A DNA stretch of 64,000 nucleotides from Oenanthe sinensis (GCA_028671895.1 CM053801.1:40552836-40616835); one strand, 5' to 3'. Counted from the first letter of the stretch, positions 47,501 through 58,492 are shown. Notes: generated from the sequence alone by a model not told the origin. Numbers and translations: made by a program.

Positions 47501-50500
47501 GAGGTCGAAGAATTAAAAATGAAGTTAAAGATGAAAGATGCAGAAATTAGCTACTTAAAATGGTTCAAATTTGGATTTTCAGTTCTTTTTTGTGCATTTG
47601 TAATGATCTTGTACTTGTAAAAGAACAAGTTTAGTAAAGTGCACCATGATGAATTCGTATATTCACATGATGAATCCTCATCTGCAAAATAGCAAAAAAT
47701 TAGGGTTTATCACTCAAATGTGGTAAATGATAGTATAAACCCTACAATATATATGTACATACCTTGATGATGATCGAAATAGTCTTGGATTGAACCAATT
47801 TGTCAATGAACTACAAATCCCCAATTTTCTTTTAACCCTAGTTTCAGATTCTATCAGCACTTACGTATTGGTGTTTAGATATGATAAAGTTTTAGATGAT
47901 AAGAGGTCTCACGTGATTAATCCGTGTTTTTACTTGACACAATATAAACTAAAATCACTTTTCACATAATTTTTTTAATTTACACGTCAGATACGACTAA
48001 CATTTGTTAGTCAATTTTAAACGGAATGACTATAATTAGAAAATCTAAAATAACAAGGATCGTGATGTTTATTTTCATAGTACAGGGACCTAAACAAAAA
48101 ACAACATATAGTTAAAGGACGAAAGAATTTATTTTCCCGAGTCGATTATACAAACTTGTCATAAATAAGACTTATTAATTTGAGGCATAATAACAAAACT
48201 CATCAATTATTACGGCTCTACAAGAGATTCTAAAGGAAGGGCAAACAATCATCTAAAAACCTTTACCCAATCAACCTAGTAATGTCAATAAAATGACATT
48301 TATGCCCGATAGTTAATTCATACCTAGAACCATTCTTCCAGAGACTCCTTGATGTGTTAACGGGTGAAAGAAATGAAATGTATAAAACATTGCCCACAAA
48401 ACTATACTTTGAGGGTTGAAGCTTGACACTTATTGTGCATTTTGATGTTTTTGGAGTTTTCTATGTTTATAAGACAACTAATGCAACAAAGAGCTGAGAA
48501 ACATTTACATATAGATGAATAAATATTAGAATGTATAGAGAGGTAGAACGTATAAAGAGAAAGAGGGAGAGGGAGAGGGGAGAGGGGAGAGGGGAGAGGG
48601 GAGAGGGGAGAGGGGGGGTGAGAGAGTGAGAGTGAGAGAGAGGGGGTGAAATGTTAATTCCACTTTCAAATAACAATTGCCTCATCAGAAATACAAACAA
48701 GTCTACAATTTATAGGTTTATAGACCGAGTCAGTAATGATTTAAATACCATTACTACTATTTCCCCGTGCTTCAACACAGCTACTATTATATTCTTGACA
48801 AGAAGCATTATCCCATTTAAGTTCAATTTAAAGAACTTCAATGTAATGTTAGACACGAAAATGCAATATTAAAGATAATAAACAACAAAGTACGAGTATA
48901 GTGATTCAAGAAGCTAAAGGCAAGTCGGCAATTGAAGAAGTTTAAAGAAAGTTAAAAATAACACTATCAATAACACAAGCTAAATAAGTTAAATATGTTC
49001 GGCGACAGCATCATCCTGATGACAATGAGGAATCGAAACTTAATTTGCACAATGAGCAGACTCAAGTGTGAATATAGATGAAGAATGTATTCCCAATTTC
49101 CCATTGATGATGAAGAAATTGATGATTATGGTGCACCATTTGTTGCACACAAAAGTGGTAGCCATAAGGGAGGTGAAAGTGTTTAGATTACATTTAAATA
49201 TTGACTTGCGAGACTCCACTGCCTAGTTCTTGTTTTACTTTAATTTGCTACTAGGCAGAAACTTGAAAGTTTTATGTGTTAAGTTTTGTTTTACTTGCTA
49301 CTGCCTACCCTGACTTGGTAATCGAAGCACTGATGTTTTTCATTTAATAGTACTTGTGTTATTGTTAGTATTTAGATTAATATACTAATATATATTATGA
49401 ATTTATAGTATATAAATTTATAACTACTATCTTATATATATTTATATATGAATGTTTTGGGCGCCATACAAACGCCACGATGCCATATTGTTGTGAAGAT
49501 TCTCAGGTGGCGCGACTCGCTGCGGTGCTGTAACAACCTTACATTACAGTATTACACACTCAATGGCAAGGTACACTTCAAACATCCAATTATGCCTTCT
49601 ATTTAGACACAGAGTTACGAAACTAGAATTTTAAATGTGTGACAACCATATTTTCAAAAATCAAAGAACATATTTAATCCTTCCTTATTAGTACCCGGAT
49701 AACAGGTCTAGAATCAAATACTATGGAAGAACCAGTGTTATCAAAAGCATTAAGCGCACTCCTGGAGCCCAGGCGCAAAGCGCAAAAGCGAAGCGCGCGC
49801 TTCTTTGAAGCGAGGCGCACATTTATTAAAATATTCTAAAATATATTAATTAGGATTATATATATAATGACTTAGGTTCATAAGATAATTTATTAGGGGT
49901 GAGCAAACGGTTGCTTCGGTCTAAAATTGAACCGATCTGAAAAAACCGAAAACTGAATTCTCACAAAATTGTAAGCCAAACCAGTTTAGTAACAGAAACC
50001 GAACCTAACCAAACCGAAAAAAATCGGTTATTTCGGTCCGGTTAACGAATAAACCGATTTTCAAATATTACTATATGAAATATTTAAATTTTTTAAAGAA
50101 AAGAAGAAGATAGATACTAAATCTCTTAGAAAGATAAAAATTATATATCTCTTAGAAGAAGCTAAATTTTAAACGGCAATAAAGTCCTGCTAGAACTTCC
50201 GATTGAAAGCTTCGTGCCTTCGTGGGTTACTGGGTTGGTAGACGTCAACTAACATGATTTTGGAGTTCTATAGTTTTTTGGTTGAGTTTATTAGGCTTGT
50301 GAAGAATCTGAGAGGAAGAGGGTGGCGGGTAATGGAGTTATGGTCTGATGGGCGAGGTAAGGAAGAGTAAAAGATAGTATTATTGTACTACTTATCTATT
50401 ATATGTATGAAACCCACATACATATATGATATAATATGATATACAATAATATATTGCATGTATTAAATTATTTTTGATTTTTGAATCATGGACAGCTGCA

Positions 50501-53500
50501 AGTGAAGGCCATATCCACACGCAACTCACAAACCCCAATACATAGCTATTACTGTCTAACTGTAGTCTAGTACTCTAGTACTCGTATTACATATCTCGGA
50601 GTGGGAGACAGCCAGGACTCATATGTATATACTGTATACATTACCCGGTTTTATTCGGTCTGTTCGTTCTAAACCGATTTTTTATATTAAAACCGATCCA
50701 AACCAATATATATTTCGGTTCAAACCAATAAAACCGAACCAACCGATTTTTTTAAAAATTAAAACCGAACCGAAATTACATAATTCAGCTCGGCTCAGTT
50801 TTTCGGTCTCGGTTTGGTTTTGCTCAGCCCTATAATTTATACTTCATAATATATTAAATCACACTTCTACAACAAAAATAACATAATATATATACTTTAT
50901 AATATATTGAATTATACTTCTAGGACAATAATTTTGAGATTTAAGATCAAGATTCAAAATTTAAAGTTTATAGCTAAGCTATCCAATTCATCATCTTCAT
51001 CCCAGTTCCAACATTGTTAGTGGTAAAAGTTTCTTACGTGAACTCTTACTTGAACTTTTAGCAAACAACTGATTTTGACTCCGTTTCAATTTCGAGGCTG
51101 ATTTTGATTGTGATCGAGAGTTAAAGTGAGGCTCTAAACTTGTGCTGAACAATCTAGGTTTCTTTTTCTTTTAAAGCGACTGTCTATTTACTTATCTTAG
51201 GCTTTTAAAGTTTTATTTTTCTTTGCTTGTATTTGTTGGGCCTTAAAATCAATTCAATAACAAAACCCTATATATTTTTGCTAAACTTCAATTAAGGGCT
51301 TTTCTGGCGCTTCTCGCTTTTGGATGTTTCGCGCTTTGCAGCCATAAGCGAGCACTTCTTTGAAGTTGCGTCGCTTCAGCTATAGCAAGGCGCCTAGGTT
51401 GCGATTTTGTGCGCTTTGCGCCTAGGCGTGCTTTTAACAACACTAGGAAGAACAACTAAAATCTTATACACAAATGACACAACAGAAAATAATCACCAAG
51501 AATATATAACCCACTCAACTAGATACTTAGACCAAGTTCAACAACTTCCCTAAATGAACTCCTAATCTCAAAAACAGGGAATGTGGCATAAAATGATGCT
51601 CCAACGATATCCTAGTGATTCCCTAGATCACTAGTTACGACATCCTCAAATTCACTAGTCATTCCCTATTAATAAAAGCAAGTCCAACAGTGTCCTAGTT
51701 CATTCCCTATAAATATTATAAAATAATCTGTCCTGGTGATTTAGGTAATCTATTTTGTATGTCAACTCCAACAATCTTTCCTATATTCATTACATGTTAT
51801 TATAATAATAATAAATATGAATCTAACTACTTTTGAAAAGGAGGGAAGAGAAAAAAAAAAAAGAAAGAGAAAAGAGGGGGTGAAGGAGGGAAATGAATTT
51901 TTTATTCATAAAAATGAAATAGGGGATGGCCAGAGGATCCCTAAAAAGGGAATAGCTAGTAAATTTTAAAATATCCTAGTGATTTAGGGAATCATTAGAA
52001 TATTGTTGGAGCAACTTTTTATGTCACATTCCCTATATTTGAGCTTAGGAGCTCATTCAGGGAAACTATTGGACTTGCTCTAAGGATCCTCTAGCCATCC
52101 CCTATTTCATTTCTTTGAATAAAAAATTATTTCCCTCTTTTTTTCTTTATCTTTTCTCTGTCTTTTTTTCATCCTTTTTAAGAATAATTAGATTCAAATT
52201 TATTATTATTATTATTATAGGCAATGAATATAGGGATTATTGTTGGAGTTCACATATCCTAGTGATTACCTAAATTACTAGGACTCATTATTTTATAATA
52301 TTTATAGGTAACCAACTAGAACACTGTTGGACTTACTCTTATATAATGACACTAAACAAAACTATAGATATCATATTCTTTGTGAAATAATTTTCATTGT
52401 CAATATTTCACTCCAATTGTGGAACTATATTTTACAAAAGTAGAAAGCTGGTTGACTGGTTCATACAATAGCTTACAGATTTGTTCTTAGATCAGGGATC
52501 CATGGATCACAGAAAGTATCCCACAGGACACTTAAATACAGTATACACATCTAACTATACTGTATTTGCAGTAATATTACCTCAGCTTAAAAGAGTTAAA
52601 AAATATATATTATTATCTTGAAAAAACAATAATACATAAATGACAATACCTGACGAGAAAAGAATAAAACTTTCACAAAAAAACACTTAAGCCATGATGT
52701 TACAGAGAAATAAGCTGACCTATTAATGATATCTTTTCTTGAAGCTTCTGACAAGGCACAGAACAGTAGACAGAGAACTTGATGGGGACAAAAGAAAACC
52801 TGCACATATACGCTATAGTATAAACATTGCTTCTTCCTCCTCATGTGTAATTTAGTAGTCTCAAATAAGTCTTTGACTGTAACACTACCACCAATAGATG
52901 AACAAAACAAGAGCTATACAAAGGGGTAAATACATGTGTATTTACCTGTAGGTAGCATTACCAGTTCCAAAAGAGACCAGGTCCCCATCTTGCAGGATTG
53001 TTTCTCTGCTGGGAAACTCATGCACTTTTTTCTTTGAGATGAGATCCTTGTTAATGAAAGTCCCATACTTTGAGCAATCCCTTATTCTAACTTTAGTAGC
53101 TACACGTGAAGTACTCCTCTGTGTATCCACTGCAATCATTGCATCAACTGCTATCTCAGCATGAACTCTTGAAACTCCTTTATCCTTATTAATGATAACA
53201 TCACATCCTACACACCAAATTTGAATAATTACATCAGGTTATTAACCTTTAATTGTAAAGAAAATTTTCATCAAATAGCAAAACAACTCATTAAATAATT
53301 ACTGAAGAGTTCAAGAAATCATCTAGCCAGACAATTAAAAACTACCGACTTTATTTAATTTATAGCATGAAATTAAGTTAAACGATCCTGCAGATAAACC
53401 ATTTTTTGTTAACTAGACAAACAATAGAGATCAATGAGTAATCAACTTCAAGGTGGCTGATAATAACTACACCAATAGTCCACCGAACATCAACCCGTTA

Positions 53501-54096
53501 ATGGGAATCAGAATGTTATTCCCATTTGTATATGTTTGGCCGACAAGTTTATTTGGAATCAAAAACTCATTCCTATTAACAGGGACTCCATTCCTCACAT
53601 AAACCATGTCATTTCAGATTATTGACATTCCCAACTACCCCCATTCGTATTCTCTTCATTCCCGCTTCTATCAACAATTAAAACTCCCACCCTCTCTTGT
53701 AATTGGAATTCAAATATGTTAAGCTGTTACTAAAAGAAAGAACAATTGGCAGAATGTAGCATACCTTTTCGACCAACTTTATAAGTCCCTTTACTAAAGA
53801 TATAATATCGATTTTCACCTGCACATTCGTAACAAATAACACATTAGCACCACCTGCACATTCATATAAACTATATACAATAACAATACAATCAAAAACG
53901 AGAATAACAAAATTTTAAAACAAGAATAAACTAACGAAATATCTGTAAGTATTAATATGTATGGCATGTAAAGATGTCCATATAGACACAATACACGCCA
54001 AGTGTTTGTTAAAAGTCCTCAAAGAAAAGACAGTGTTTTTATATACGAAAATGATAAACCTGAAAGGGGTTCGGTGGGAAAGAGTCCCCAAACCAT
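35521..54096 (-). CDS. NBS1: NBS1 (nibrin), DNA double-strand-break repair and signalling protein
   Basis: NBS1 joins MRE11 and RAD50 in the nuclear MRN complex, which senses and processes breaks and activates ATM. Twelve exons join in frame to 541 codons, close to the Arabidopsis length: 54060-54096, 53765-53818, 52946-53207, 52720-52799, 42036-42166, 41625-41671, 41414-41522, 39062-39142, 36954-37125, 36353-36813, 35666-35803 and 35521-35574. The N-terminus is MVWGLFPTEPLSGENRYYIF. An FHA domain follows with YKVGRKGCDVIINKDKGVSR and SKYGTFIN. BRCT-like sequence follows (ASAIRNW, THVLVDD, AIVGKKPIVCYKWVE). The C-terminal part has NFKRFRK, EEKKRKQMEAVADDLFNNEK and a basic end, RRGTASSLHGLFTRR; the MRE11- and ATM-binding segments lie in this region in the family. 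Intron 4 is 10.5 kb and packed with transposons. Exons 6 and 11 need the acceptors TTCAG|TTCATT and GGAAG|GGACAA to keep frame. No exon is broken. Confidence 0.95.
37691..38378. mobile_element. Probable hAT-type MITE in NBS1 intron 8
   Basis: The ends GCGGTGATGCATGGTTCACG and, reversed, CAGCGTTGCATGGATCGCGG are imperfect inverted repeats of about 30 bp that continue into GGGTCGA. Eight-base flanks match at six positions (AAATGAAG 37683-37690; TTATGAAG 38379-38386). A 96-codon ORF inside shows no similarity I recognise. Confidence 0.55.
39350..39668. mobile_element. hAT-type MITE in NBS1 intron 7, inserted in a CA repeat
   Basis: The left end GGGGGCGTTGGGGTAGCGCA and right end (reversed) CAGGGGCGTAGCAAACATTT are followed inward by CACAGGGCCCC on both arms. 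CACACAC repeats flank both sides. CAGGGGCG termini with GGGCCCC inward are a common plant hAT MITE type. Confidence 0.65.
40049..40709. mobile_element. Degenerate hAT-like element in NBS1 intron 7
   Basis: The left end CGGTGTTATTAAACGCGCAC and right end (reversed) CAGTGTCATCAAAAATGCGA resemble the termini of the hAT elements at 44103 and 49733. Both are followed by alternating GCGCA/GAAGCGC motifs. No 8-bp target duplication survives. It lies in a stretch (about 39770-40870) with several diverged copies of an AAGATGTTAGATARTAATAA motif. Confidence 0.55.
43029..43405. mobile_element. PIF/Harbinger-type MITE in NBS1 intron 4
   Basis: It is bounded by GAGCATCTCCAATAG and, reversed, GAGAATCTCCAACAG, with the 3-bp target duplication TTA at 43026-43028 and 43406-43408. 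The arms pair inward through GTGCCAAAAATT and GGCACTC. No coding sequence. These are typical Harbinger MITE ends. Confidence 0.8.
44306..46726 (-). pseudogene. hAT transposase (BED finger, DUF659, hAT dimerisation), disrupted
   Basis: Read from 46726 down. A BED-like zinc finger has CSFCKNIYKGGICRFKKNL; the His expected after 'RFK' is Asn, so zinc binding is doubtful. A TGA at 46283 interrupts the frame, which then continues as KMFARWMYDARISFNAVNYE. A frameshift near 46150 follows. The DUF659 part spans 45021-46133 (CDGWKDKRERTLINF, VVTDSAANNVKAG, WTPCAAHCIDLML). An intron separates this from the C-terminal hAT dimerisation part (TCSASGCERNWSAFEHIHSK, 44588-44794). A TGA at 44588 stands where Trp is usual in the 'EWLLGKG' context, and the frame continues to 44306. 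With two stops and a frameshift the protein is not made intact. Confidence 0.88.
44841..44980. repeat. Perfect 70-bp tandem duplication covering an intron 3' splice site in the hAT transposase
   Basis: 44841-44910 and 44911-44980 are identical. Each copy contains, on the minus strand, the intron end TTATTTGTAG and the first exon bases CTATCTGGTGGGATAA. The transcript therefore has two identical acceptor sites 70 bases apart, of which only the downstream one leads into the conserved reading frame. Confidence 0.95.
47483..47620 (+). CDS. Small ORF, 45 aa: charged helix followed by a membrane segment
   Basis: The ORF encodes a Lys/Glu/Met-rich helix (about residues 1-25, heptad-like) and then a hydrophobic stretch FGFSVLFCAFVMILYL that ends the protein. 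This layout resembles the C-terminus of small GRF-type zinc-finger ORFs carried by plant DNA transposons, but the zinc finger itself is absent. A remnant of such a protein is my best guess. It lies in NBS1 intron 4, antisense to NBS1. Confidence 0.35.
   Translation: MASKNMEVEELKMKLKMKDAEISYLKWFKFGFSVLFCAFVMILYL
48554..48618. repeat. Polypurine (AGAGGGG)n microsatellite in NBS1 intron 4
   Basis: About 65 bases with no pyrimidine, mostly a 7-base AGAGGGG unit, followed by further GAGAGTGAG repeats. On the NBS1 sense strand it is a CCCCTCT polypyrimidine tract. Such tracts can form triplex structures. Confidence 0.9.
49733..51445. mobile_element. Second hAT-type element in NBS1 intron 4, non-autonomous
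   Basis: The ends CAGTGTTATCAAAAGC and, reversed, TAGTGTTGTTAAAAGC are flanked by a perfect 8-bp target duplication GGAAGAAC (49725-49732 and 51446-51453). Subterminal GCGCAAAGCGCAAAAGCGAAG and GGCGCCTAGG motifs match the style of the 44103-47150 element, so its transposase family could have moved it. It has no transposase and is itself split by the element at 49894-50832. Confidence 0.88.
49894..50832. mobile_element. hAT-type MITE nested in the 49733-51445 element
   Basis: Bounded by TAGGGGTGAGCAAACGG and, reversed, TAGGGCTGAGCAAAACC, with an 8-bp target duplication TAATTTAT (49886-49893 and 50833-50840). Both arms carry many AACCGA/TTCGGT repeats (ACCGAAAA, CGGTTATTTCGG, AACCGAACCAACCGA). 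No coding sequence. Confidence 0.85.
51525..52340. mobile_element. Composite foldback MITE cluster in NBS1 intron 4
   Basis: Two sets of inverted arms overlap. The first pairs about 51528-51640 with 51960-52080 (ACTTCCCTAAATGAACTCCT against, reversed, TTTCCCTGAATGAGCTCCTA). The second pairs about 51675-51950 with 52085-52335 (AAGTCCAACAGTGT, TATAAATATTATAAAATAAT and ATAGGGGATGGC on both arms). Termini resemble AGAGCAAGTCCAAY Harbinger-type MITEs. The stem could form a long hairpin in the NBS1 primary transcript. Confidence 0.65.
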
Positions 54097-54181
54097 AGCG
54101 CTTTCAACACTTTGGACTCTTGATCGGAGCAGGGAAATTGGACTAAATATTCCACCAGGTATGTATGTACAACCAAACTCG

Positions 54182-54225
54182 ACGTAAACGAATTATGTGA
54201 TGCACGTAAACGAATCATGTGATGC
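54182..54225. repeat. 22-bp tandem duplication about 90-130 bp upstream of the NBS1 start codon
   Basis: ACGTAAACGAATTATGTGATGC is followed directly by the same 22-mer with one difference (ATCATG for ATTATG). It lies in the probable NBS1 promoter or 5' leader. Each copy holds an ACGT core, a common plant bZIP target, but a regulatory role is only a suggestion. Confidence 0.6.
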
Positions 54226-54370
54226 GTAATTGTTTTAATATTTTTTTATATGATTTGAATTTAATTTTTATAATAATAATTTAAACTTTATTTAATATTA
54301 TATGCATAGATTTTTATATAATTTTTCATATACTTTTATATTTGTACTTATATTTTAATAAGATAATGTT

Positions 54371-57300
54371 TGTTAGGAATCAATGTAGGTTTGATGATAA
54401 TTTTAACCTTAGAATGATAGAATTTTATTTCATTATAATTAATCAACCGGTATGAAAAATATAAATATCAATTGATCAGGAAATCATTTATCAGTTGAAA
54501 TATTTATGTGAATCAACTGATAATATGCATGGTAGTATAGGTATACTTAGTCTATTTCAATTGATATGACTTTAGTCGATTAATAATTTTCTCATCAATT
54601 GATGCTAGATTTGATTGATATACGTCATCAACTGATGTGTAACTTCAACTGTCAAATTGTAATTATTTAAAGACAGGAAAATTATGCAAGTGAATGATGG
54701 TCAATTGATATGGAGGCATCGATGGATAGAAGATCAATTGATTACAAGTCAAGTCAGAGATTAAAGACCATCAACTGATATGAAGAACTATCGACTGATA
54801 TATCGATTGATAACATCTATCAATCGATAAGTCAACATCTATTATCAATCGATGGATATCAAGATCAGTCGAAGAAGAATATTTGTTGATGGATACAAGG
54901 AAGAATCAATTGATATGTTTAACAGCAAATTATCAATTAATAGGAACTGCACAACAAGACAAAATGTCAAGAATCTTCAAACTAAAGCATGCCTATGGAA
55001 GACAGTCTAGATTGATTGTGAAGACTCAGATTGAAGTTGTCTTTCCTGGGATGAAGATATTTCTCAAATTAGAAATAAACAGAAAGGAAAGATAGTTTAG
55101 TAACATTCCTAGAATAGGTAATTTTGTCTTACTATTCTTGAGATTGTAAACACTCTTGTGATATATAAACAAGAGTGGTAGAATTGTTAAAAATAGAGAA
55201 GTTAGAATATCCTTTTGAATCAACTGTTCAGCCTTAGAGCACTTTGCAGGAACAATTGATTTTATTTCTAACTTTGTAAAAGCAGTTAGGTTTTATTAAC
55301 CTAGATTATTTGACCAAATATATACACTGATGGAAAAACCAATCCATCAGTAAATTTTAAATATCTTGTTCAATATCTATTTCAGTTGTTATTGTTCTTA
55401 TATATATATTTCATATACTTCTCAAGAAAATACAAAAATCTTAAAAAGTTATTGTATTTGTACTCAACACCCCCTTCTATAAATACATATTGACATTGTT
55501 TTAGGGAATAACATTTGGTATCAGAGCAAGGCTTTCAACATATAAAAAGTTTAAGATCAAGAGCAAGTTAATATGGGCCAAAATGATTTAGGTGTAAAGA
55601 TTCCAATGTTAGAAAAGGATGAATACTTTGCATGAAAAGTAAAAATACACCTGCATCTATTTTCTCTTGACCTTTCTTATGTTAACTGTATAGAGAAAGA
55701 TCCTCACGTTCCCATGAAGCTGGTCTCTGGTGTAAACCCTGATGGAACTCCTGCATTTGACAAACATGTTCCAAAACTCATTACTGAGTTTATAGAAGAA
55801 GATGAAAATGAAGTGCTCAAGGACAAAAAGGCCATGAATATTCTGTTCAATGGTCTAGATAAGGATATGTTTGACAATGTGATAAACTGCACTTCATCAA
55901 AGGAGGTATGAAATACTCTTCAAAGTCTATGTGAAGGAACTGAACAAGTCAGAAAAATAAGATGCAACCCTTGATTCAAAAATATGAATCTTTTCATTTC
56001 AAGAGTGATAAATCCATCAATGATACCTATAGTAGGTTCCAAAAACTTTTGAATGGATTAAAACTATATGGTAGGATTTATGCAACTAAAGATACAAATC
56101 TGAAATTTCTTAGATCTCTTCCAAGAAAATGAAAACCAATTAATGTCTCAATTAGACAATCTCAAGAGTTCAAGGACTATACTCTTGAGAAACTTTATGG
56201 TATTCTCAAGACATATGAGTTGGAAATCTAACAAGATGAAGAGATTGAGAAGAATCAAAGAAAGGAAAAGACTGTGGCTTTGATGGTCAAAGGAAATGAA
56301 GACAATAAGGGTAACAATGAAAGTGGTTGTGTAGGTGGATCTATCATGATGGCTGATGATGCTGTTGAAGAATCATCTAAAGGAAAGGGAAAGGGCAAAT
56401 GTGAAAAAATTGAAGCATGCTTTCAGGATGATTTAGATGAAATTGATGAGCACCTTGCATTTCTGTCAAAGAAATTTTTAAAGCTGAAATTCAAGAGGAA
56501 TCCAAATGCTCAAAGGCCTGGATCCCATTTTAGAAATGACAATCAAAACAAGAATTTGGTTGATAGGTCACAATTCAAATGTTTTAACTATGGATTGGCA
56601 GATCATTTCTCTAATGAATGCAGAAAGCCAAAACAAGAGAAGAAGACAAAGTCAAATGATGTCATTGACTATAAAAAGAAGTACTCTGACCTTCTCAAAT
56701 AAAGAGAAAAGGCTTTTGTTACCGAAGAGAAAGACCGGACTGTTGAGGATAGTGATTCTGAAGAATTCATCAATCTAGCTCTTATGGCCAATCATGAAGA
56801 TGAAGAGGCTAGTTCATCATCAAATTAGGTACTATCTACTAACGTTTCTGATATGTCAAAAGAGGAATGCAATAGTACCATAAAATGAAATGTCTAATTA
56901 ACTGTACAATTTGCATGTCACTTTGAAATCTCTAAACAAAGAAAATCTCAAGTTAAAGGACACCATTGATGTCTTAACTAAGAGAAACACTTTTCTTGAA
57001 AATGAACTTATTTGTTTAAAAAGATACAAACATGAAAATAAGGATGCTAGGGATGAACAGTTTGGGAAGAGAATAATTATTAAAAGAACAATTGGATGGA
57101 GAAATTGAAACCATTAATAAATGGAATAGGTCTTCTAAAACTGCCAAACAAATTATTGATGTTTAGGGTTTAGATACTCTAGGAGAATCCCCTAAATCAG
57201 TAGGCAAGCCATTGGTTAACACATCAATGGATAAAGATCAATCGACTGTTAATCCTTTATCAATCGATGAGGATTATCAATTGATTGATGCTGAATCAAC

Positions 57301-57790
57301 TGATAAGCATTTATTGACAAGTAAGTCATCAATGGCTAACAAGAAGAACAAATTTAGCTCCCCTATCAAATTTGTGAAAGAAAAGGATCCCAAAGATCAA
57401 GTTGAGACTAAGGTTGAAAAGATCAATATTTCTAGCTTATCTAAGAAACAATTAAAGGTCAAACTAAAAGAGATAACACCTGCTGAAGTCAATCATCCTA
57501 AGTCTGAGAAAAAAAAAAGAATAGGAATGAAAAGGTATCCATAAACAAGCACAATAATTACACTCCTAATATGTATGCACCTAAAAAGTTTTGTGCTAAA
57601 TGTGGTAGTGTAAATCATTAATCTATGCATTGCAAGAAAGAAAATAATTCAATACATGTAAAAGATATGAATGCACATACCATGTCTGCAAATGCCATGT
57701 TTGCCAATCATATGCTCATGAATGCCATGTTTTCTAATTTGGTAGAACCACATGCTCACATGCCATATGCACAATTTCCATACATGTATA
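54371..57790 (+). mobile_element. Copia (SIRE/Maximus-like) retrotransposon fragment: 5' LTR and gag, truncated
   Basis: A probable 5' LTR starts TGTTAGGAATC at 54371 and ends near ACTCAACA (55469). An initiator-Met primer-binding site TGGTATCAGAGC is at 55516-55527. A decayed gag follows. Similarity to gag stops near 57790, and no pol follows, so the 3' part is missing. The 3' border coincides with the start of another element's 3' end. LTR end and lineage are approximate. Confidence 0.75.
54470..54910. repeat. Dispersed TCAACTGAT/TCAATTGAT motif cluster in the Copia-like LTR
   Basis: The LTR contains many copies of the near-palindromic 9-10-mers ATCAACTGAT, TCAATTGATA, ATCAGTTGA and ATCGATTGAT within about 440 bp, some spaced 12-20 bp apart. 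Confidence 0.75.
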
Positions 57791-57840
57791 ATACGTTTTA
57801 TTATTTAATCCTATACCTACACGGGTTAAGTTTTGCTGAA
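55574..57840 (+). pseudogene. Degenerate Copia gag with multiple stop codons
   Basis: From the ATG at 55574 the frame encodes a gag (VKIPMLEKDEYFA, then HLHLFSLDLSYVNCIEK). TGA stops stand where Trp is expected at about 55634 and 55910, and near 56131. A frameshift occurs near 55955. The longest open piece, 56274-56702, holds an acidic region and a zinc knuckle C-F-N-Y-G-L-A-D-H-F-S-N-E-C, in which the second Cys has become Tyr. A second knuckle, CAKCGSVNH, follows at about 57594 with a stop after it. This is the gag layout of SIRE-like Copia elements. It cannot make a functional protein. Confidence 0.82.
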
Positions 57841-58492
57841 TAGGCCCGTTAACCAGTCATTATAAATAGATAATGATAGGTTAAGTGGCCATTACGTTTT
57901 TGGGAAAACCCTAGAGGCAGCAGCAAGGCAGAAAAGAACAAATTCGAAATCATCAAAAGGAGGCTAGTACATCCATTCCGTAATCAAGATCGTGAGACGT
58001 TCTTGAAGGTGCTCGTGTGGATACCATAGAGGTGTTTTTCGAGAGGAAGACACAAGTCGTGAAAGCTAGGATCTCCGTTGAGTTCGTGAAAGTCAAGACC
58101 AGAAAAGGTAGAATTCTGTTTCACCATAATCTGTCCAATCTTATACATGATCCTGAGTTAGGGTTCCGAAATTTTTTGTTATATTTACGTTAATCCGCTG
58201 CATTTTATGCCTCGGAACCCAATAACGAGGACGTCAGGAATTTAAGTGGGGGAGTTTGTAACACCCTAATCCCACATCGAATATATTGGGATAATTTGTT
58301 CAGTATATAAGTAAAAGTACTACTACTAAATGCACCAACAAATCTTTGATCTTTTGGAGGCCTGTGGTGGGCTTGTGGATTACACAAGTTGTTGCATTTA
58401 AACCAGTTTACTTTGGCTTATATCATATTCGGAAGTCGGGGCTTGACCCGATTTTCGAAAAAAACACTCGGGATTTGACCCGGGTTGTCACA
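57790..58492 (+). mobile_element. 3' end of an LTR retrotransposon: polypurine tract plus 236-bp LTR
   Basis: GTGGGGGAGTT (58246-58256) is a polypurine tract directly before an LTR that runs from TGTAACACCCTAATCCC (58257) to GACCCGGGTTGTCACA (58492). The ends TGTAACA and, reversed, TGTGACA form an inverted repeat. The upstream 460 bp is non-coding internal sequence. No matching 5' LTR occurs in the window, so this is a truncated copy joined to the gag fragment on its left. Confidence 0.7.

Noticed and set aside
54002..54187. Plus-strand 61-codon ORF at the NBS1 start
   Set aside because: It is antisense to NBS1 exon 1 and its upstream region and has no recognisable features.
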